DNA from: Polytrichum commune
Taxonomy: Eukaryota; Streptophyta; Polytrichopsida; Polytrichales; Polytrichaceae
Length of the DNA stretch: 64,000 bases
Direction of reading: 5' to 3'
NCBI GenBank assembly: GCA_950295325.1
Contig: OX485807.1
Span: 20,991,666 to 21,055,665 of the forward strand
A program made the position numbers and the translations under genes. Shown here piece by piece: positions 57,295 through 64,000 of this stretch. Numbering within the stretch: the first letter of the stretch is position 1; every line of letters begins with the position of its first letter. The notes beneath the pieces were generated by a model. It saw only the letters and a program-made list of their open reading frames with translations. It was not told the DNA's origin and ran no database searches.

Positions 57295-60290
57295 CCCTCA
57301 GTGGTCTTCATTCTCGGGGAGAAGGAACTTACCAATGATATCTTGCCCATTTTTCTGGTGATGCTCGGTGCAAGTTGAATTATGGGGATCTTGGGTGGGT
57401 CCTCTTCCTTGGAGTGTGGAATGAAAAGGTAGATTGCGTGCATGTTGTGTAGGGTAGATGGTGGTAAATTGTCACTTTATGTGCTCAGTGTAAGTACCAT
57501 TATTATCTTACAAAATATCTAGATATTTCTTGTTGATAATTGAAAGGGATTTTACACACCAATGTATGCCTTATTTGAACATTGTATGCAAAAGTTATAA
57601 GAGTTCAAAGTTTTATGGGTAGATGGCCCAAAACCAACATGTATCCCTGATATTAAGTTGGTGGGCACTCTCATAATCAACATGTACCACTTATGTGAGA
57701 TATTTGGGTGTTGGTTTTGGGTGGGGAGATTTGTTGTAGCATGTTGTATCATAGAGATGTTTTGGGGCTTCGCGTTCAGTATTTAAGGTATAGCCAAAAC
57801 CAACGCATGACCTCAAACCAACACCTAGAAATCTAACACAATATGTGAGTTTTGATGGTGAGGATGTGTAACGTTGTCTGAGCATCCAACATAGGTGTTA
57901 ATTTTAGGTCGCCTATAATCGAACCTTTTAAACCCTTATCACTTTTGTGGAAGACGTCCGAACGATATGCTCTTTAGTGCATTTGAACCCTCTTGATCAT
58001 GCAAAACATAAAATATACAAAATCAACAAGCATGATAACAAAGACTATGCTCATCATTTATTCTATCGGTTTTGAACATACTTAGCTCATCTACAAATGT
58101 GCTTATATTAGTGCCACGGGGAGGTGACTATTGAAATTTTAGAAACCACGTGAGATAAAAAATAAGGTCAATTTAATTCATCGAGGGTAAATTTTACAAA
58201 TTCGTTAGATCTACCATAGCATTGGAATCATGTCCTCTACATGATTATTTGTAAAATAGGATGGTGAATAATTCCTCCATTTTAGTAATCAGTAGAAGAA
58301 AAAAAATAGGGTATTAGATATTGGATCCCCCCAAATGTGTGTAGTAGGATCAATAGAATAATTATGGTTTGACTACTTGGATGAAGAATTGTGTAAATTT
58401 TGTCCAAATTTGAATGAAACGCATTAGTATGGAGGGAAATGTTGTGGATTCTTTTGGGGGAAGGAATGTTGTGACTTCTCAATGGCCCTTAGCTTGCTTA
58501 GGGTTGGACAAGCACAGTGGCGTGAAGGCGGTGAAGCGTTCGAGTAGGAGGTCTTGCGTTGGTGAAGTGTGGCACATAGGCGGTAGGTAAGACACATTTT
58601 TTGGAGTTTTCTTATTTGCTTCATAACGTTCACACAAGGTGTTTCATGAGCGCCAAAAATTCAGCTTGCTCCGCTTGCATGCGATAAGAATTGATTTCAA
58701 ACTCCAACTCCTTGATTTTTCCCTTCCACTGTAAATTTTTTGACGACATGCTATTGATTTCCGACGCCCTCCTAAATGTGAGATGTAGAAGAATGAAGAG
58801 TTACAAAACCTGAATGTGAGCGTAGAAAGATGAGATGTTTTCCAGGTTATTATATACTTGTATCTTGTTCTTTGAGACATCTACCTCAAATGGGATGTTC
58901 TGATGTCGCTACCAATAGTTGTAAAAATGTGTACATTTTGATGAGATGTGTCATTTGGATTTTGTGTAACAGGTGGTTTCGGAGTCAAAGGACGAGGTCC
59001 TACTGGAGATTGCAGTGTCATTCCATGAGAGGCCAATTTTGTCATAGAACTGGAACTAATGTCATGGAAACTAGGAGATTACTCAGATGAAAAAGAAATT
59101 AAGAAATTTCGTGAGGTTAGAATTGGGTTCTAGAAAGGCCGATATTGGGATCATCTCGGAAATATGAGCCAACTTTTCTCATATGACCATTTTCAACCCT
59201 AGAATTATAGGTTTCTTTCGAAGATTTCAAACATAAAATTACAAACTTCATTATGTAATCCTAGTAATGCTAGTAGTGTCCAATATGCCAACATTCTATT
59301 GATTGTATTTTTGCTACAACAATCTTTTGGAGATGATCGATGATGCGCTACAACATTTGGCAACGTCACCGTGGTAGACGTAGAGGATTGCGCTTTGCCT
59401 TGCACTCTGCCTTGGAGGAAGACTTGGTGGAGTGGTTGGAGACTTCAAAGGTTACCCGCCTCATGCCATCAATTAGTTTTAGTTATTCGTCATCATTGGT
59501 GTTAAGCAAATCTCTCCAAATTTTTTAGTCTTATCATGACATTGTAGAGGATATTAACATGTATTGGAGGGTGCATAGTTATATCCTAACCCTTCACATT
59601 GTAAATATTTGGTACAAGGTTGAATGTGTTTGTGAACACAATTGAAGTAAATGTTTTCAATTTGTGTATTTAGCTTTCTTTCATTTGAATGCAATCTTTT
59701 GTTTTTGGAGTACATAGTTGTGCAAAAAATTATGTTTTGTGATAATTGATTGTGTTTCTTGTTTTGTTCTATCCGTGTTTACAACTTGTCTATGTTAGCT
59801 TGTACATTTTGTTATCTCCATGTTTATTGGTAACCTTTTAAATAATATCCAAGTGTTATTGATTGTGTTTTGAACGGCATATTGAACGGTTTAGCATTGG
59901 CAAAACTAATTGAAACCGATTGAATGACAAGATGAATGCTATGGAACGTTTGTTGCTCACATAGTCAATTTTGCAATGCTATAGTTTTCCGTCTACTATT
60001 TGGTACTTGTACGATTTATAAAAAAAATGATGCCAAAAATTAGCCTTTCTAAACAATTACAAATAAATATAGGGTGTTAAAAAATACGTCAAAGTAGCTT
60101 TATATCTACATATAGGGAGGGTAAAAATATTGAGAGGTGCATAAATATCCCCCCATTAAATACCCCATTATCGCACGTGGTTACAAAATGTAAGGGGGTG
60201 TGATCCCCCCGTGATTAGTGCATTGCATCTAGAGAGTTATTTAACCTTATTGTGTAGTGGAATTTCCACAATAGATGATCCACAAACGGC
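57295..60290. other. No confident gene; one possible coiled-coil exon
   Basis: On the minus strand 58771-58630, after an acceptor-like ATTTAG, reads RASEINSMSSKNLQWKGKIK then ELEFEINSYRMQAEQAEFLA to a TGA, a heptad-like coiled coil reminiscent of the end of transposon accessory proteins. I could not join it to other exons. Plus-strand ORFs at 58830-59528 are not recognised. Confidence 0.3.
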
Positions 60291-61384
60291 ATAGGGATGA
60301 GCATTAAGTACCTTATGACGTTTGGATTCTAGAACGCTTAAAAACTCCCCAATCCAAGGTGTGAGCTAGGAGATATGACAATTTTGTGGGGCACTGCCTA
60401 GGGACAATGCCATGGGACAATAGAGGTCCAAGGTATGGGGAGCTAATCATGTGCGGTGTGGAATGCACAAAATTAGCACTCGTGATACTTGCTAGAGTTG
60501 AGGAACGGTGAAGATAAGTTAAGGGCAGCTAGCAAGGGTTGCGACAGCTATGACATAGGATGTCCATGGATTTCATCACGAGTTTGGCGGAGTCACGAGG
60601 GTATGATGCCATCTACATGATGGTAAACCGGTTGATCAAGTTGGCACATATGGTGCCCACTATGGGGACTGCAATCGCGTTGAAGACCGCAAAGTTTTTT
60701 TTCTATGCATAATGGAGGCACCACGGGTTGCCAAGAGTGATTGTGTCGGATCCAGATCCAAAGTCTATAAGTGCATTTTGGAAGCATTTTGTTAGGAAGG
60801 TCGGAACAAAACTAACATTTAGCACGGCCTTCCATCCCCAAACGGTACGTGTAAACGGAGTCTTGAGCTCATACTTGAGGAACTTTATGAGTACAGACCA
60901 ACGAGATTGGGCATATTATGTGGGTCTAGCGAAAGTTTAATTACAATGCACTCGGCGACTAAGCAGTTTCCTTCCAAGGTGGCTTATGGAGTGGATCCGC
61001 TCCAACATGCTGACCTAGCTCTCAAGGGGGCACATTCAACACTAGGGTTCAACCAAGATGGCGAGGACTTGGCCAAAAAGCGTGATCAAGTCTTGGAGAA
61101 GACCAAGATGTTGTTGGAGAAAGCCCAAAAGCACTACGAAAAGCAAGTCAATGTTAGAAGATGCGAAGCAGAGTATGAGGTGGGCCAAAAGGTGTTGTTG
61201 AATGTGAAGAACTTCACTATGCCTGAAGGCCTCACTCCAAAGTTCATGTTCAAATTTGCAGGTTCGTTCCCCCTCGTGGAATGAGTGTTCAAGGGTGTGT
61301 ATAATTTGGAGTCACCACCCGAGATCAAAGTTCATCTGACATTCCATGTCTCACTACTGAAGCCATTCAAGGAAGGCACCTTGT
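60290..61384 (+). pseudogene. Ty3/gypsy integrase remnant with LTR-like upstream piece
   Basis: From about 60565: SMDFITSLAESRGYDAIYMM (first catalytic Asp), PRVIVSDPDPKSISAFWKHF (second Asp), then FHPQTVRVNGVLSSYLRNFM, where the usual TDGQTERVN has lost several residues including the catalytic Glu. After a frame break come KVAYGVDPLQHADLALKG, VGQKVLLNVKNFTMPEGL and LTFHVSLLKPF, the conserved gypsy tail. RT and the rest of Pol are absent. 60320-60425 matches the minus strand of 30420-30540. It is a different, older lineage than the element at 35.5 kb. Confidence 0.85.
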
Positions 61385-62304
61385 GACTTGGACATGCTTT
61401 CAAAATAATTATGGGCCTAGTATACATCTCTTTCGTCAAATGATTTAGCTAAAGAAAATATTAAGGTGAATTGTTGATGGGTTTTCGTAGTGCATTCATA
61501 TTAAGACAAAGAAGAGATTCCTTATTGCCTCTTGAAAATTCAATAGGGAAGTTGTCATCATTTTTCACTCCAAATAAGAGATGCCATCGTATCATACCAC
61601 TGCAACATTGCCTATACAATTATTATAATCTACCTAAGATTTACACCTACACAGTCACAAAAGAAATTGAGAATTTTATAACTACAAACAACCCACATTT
61701 GTACAATTACATGTCATTTAATATGCACCGATCTCCATCACAAAACTTCTAAACCCAAGTCACATGTTTCCACGCCAAAATGTAATTAGAGATTTAGGCA
61801 GGTTACCAAATCTAAATTGATGGCCGGTTCCGGTATCCCTTGGCCCTTTGCTTTAATGAGTATCATTGTGTAGTGAGTTAAACATTCACTTAAACCGTGT
61901 CCATCAAACTTCTCTTCTACAACATAGCATACCATTCTTGTTTTCATGGCCTTTGGGTCAAATCCTAGCCTTTCAGTGGTGCTATTTTAGATATTCTGCT
62001 CAAGCGTCAAGTCGTGTACTCTTTAAAATCCCACACGCGACATTCAGGAGAGGGAGCAGATGTTGGATGCAAAATGGAGAAACATAAAGACACAAGCATT
62101 GACAGGTCACAATAAGCAAAATCTTCAAATGGACACATCGGTAGCCAGTATAGGTGAATGGTCAAAGGATCATCTAATCCACATTTCTTCTGATTACACG
62201 CCAGGCTCTATGTTCAGGGTGCCAGGAATGAGAGTCCTGACCTCTGAATTTCTTTCAAAACTGTCAAGTGCTGCTACCTAAGTTGTTCTCCTCAAGATCC
62301 ATCC
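61385..62304. other. No gene recognised; downstream side of the helicase gene
   Basis: A plus-strand ORF at 62060-62281 (MLDAKWRNIKTQALTGHNKQ) lies antisense to what should be the 3' untranslated region of the minus-strand helicase. I recognise no domain. Confidence 0.4.
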
Positions 62305-63999
<1,695 letters not shown>

Positions 64000-64000
64000 A

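Overview
The window is nuclear DNA of a green plant: spliced genes with GT-AG introns, long AT-rich spacers, NB-LRR and plastid-type genes, and many transposable elements. I cannot name the species. A large transposon-derived SWIM/MULE-like family (two copies here) and a Ty3/gypsy element encoding a cytosine methyltransferase make me suspect a non-seed streptophyte (charophyte grade, bryophyte, lycophyte or fern). That is inference.

Layout. 0.4-2.4 kb: three exons of a DUF1995/LPA3-like gene (minus). 2.3-6.5 kb: degenerate tandem repeats, a ~154-bp satellite with a 308-bp higher-order unit, then a run of MITEs, two of which share one TTA target site. 6.5-11 kb: no gene seen. 12.6-22.3 kb: a complete ten-exon choline-transporter-like gene (799 codons) whose first intron carries decayed duplicates of its own exon 1. 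24.7-33.7 kb: transposon fragments, a decayed minus-strand gene with an N6/N4-methyltransferase-like C-terminus, LTR-like debris and a SINE with perfect target-site duplications.

33.8-46.3 kb is the centre of interest. A SWIM/MULE-like gene is split by a 9.2-kb Ty3/gypsy element (35526-44754). The element encodes Gag with two zinc knuckles, a retropepsin, a complete C5-cytosine DNA methyltransferase, RT, RNase H, integrase and a C-terminal PHD finger. Methyltransferase, RT, integrase and PHD finger are in one frame, so the element appears to carry both a DNA-methylation writer and a histone-tail reader. Its LTR copies are identical apart from one AG unit. Even so, the coding region holds eight in-frame stop codons, each explainable by one C-to-T or G-to-A change. 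The LTRs are also circularly permuted, as if a two-LTR DNA had been inserted after opening inside an LTR.

47.2-50.2 kb: an intact single-exon NB-ARC-LRR gene (minus) with sixteen exact 24-residue LRR units. 51-57.3 kb: nested inverted-repeat elements, a second SINE and a Harbinger-type MITE with a mariner-type MITE inside it. 60.2-61.4 kb: a gypsy integrase remnant. 62.3-64.0 kb: the last four exons of a Prp43/DHX15-type RNA helicase (minus) with two in-frame stops, running off the right edge.
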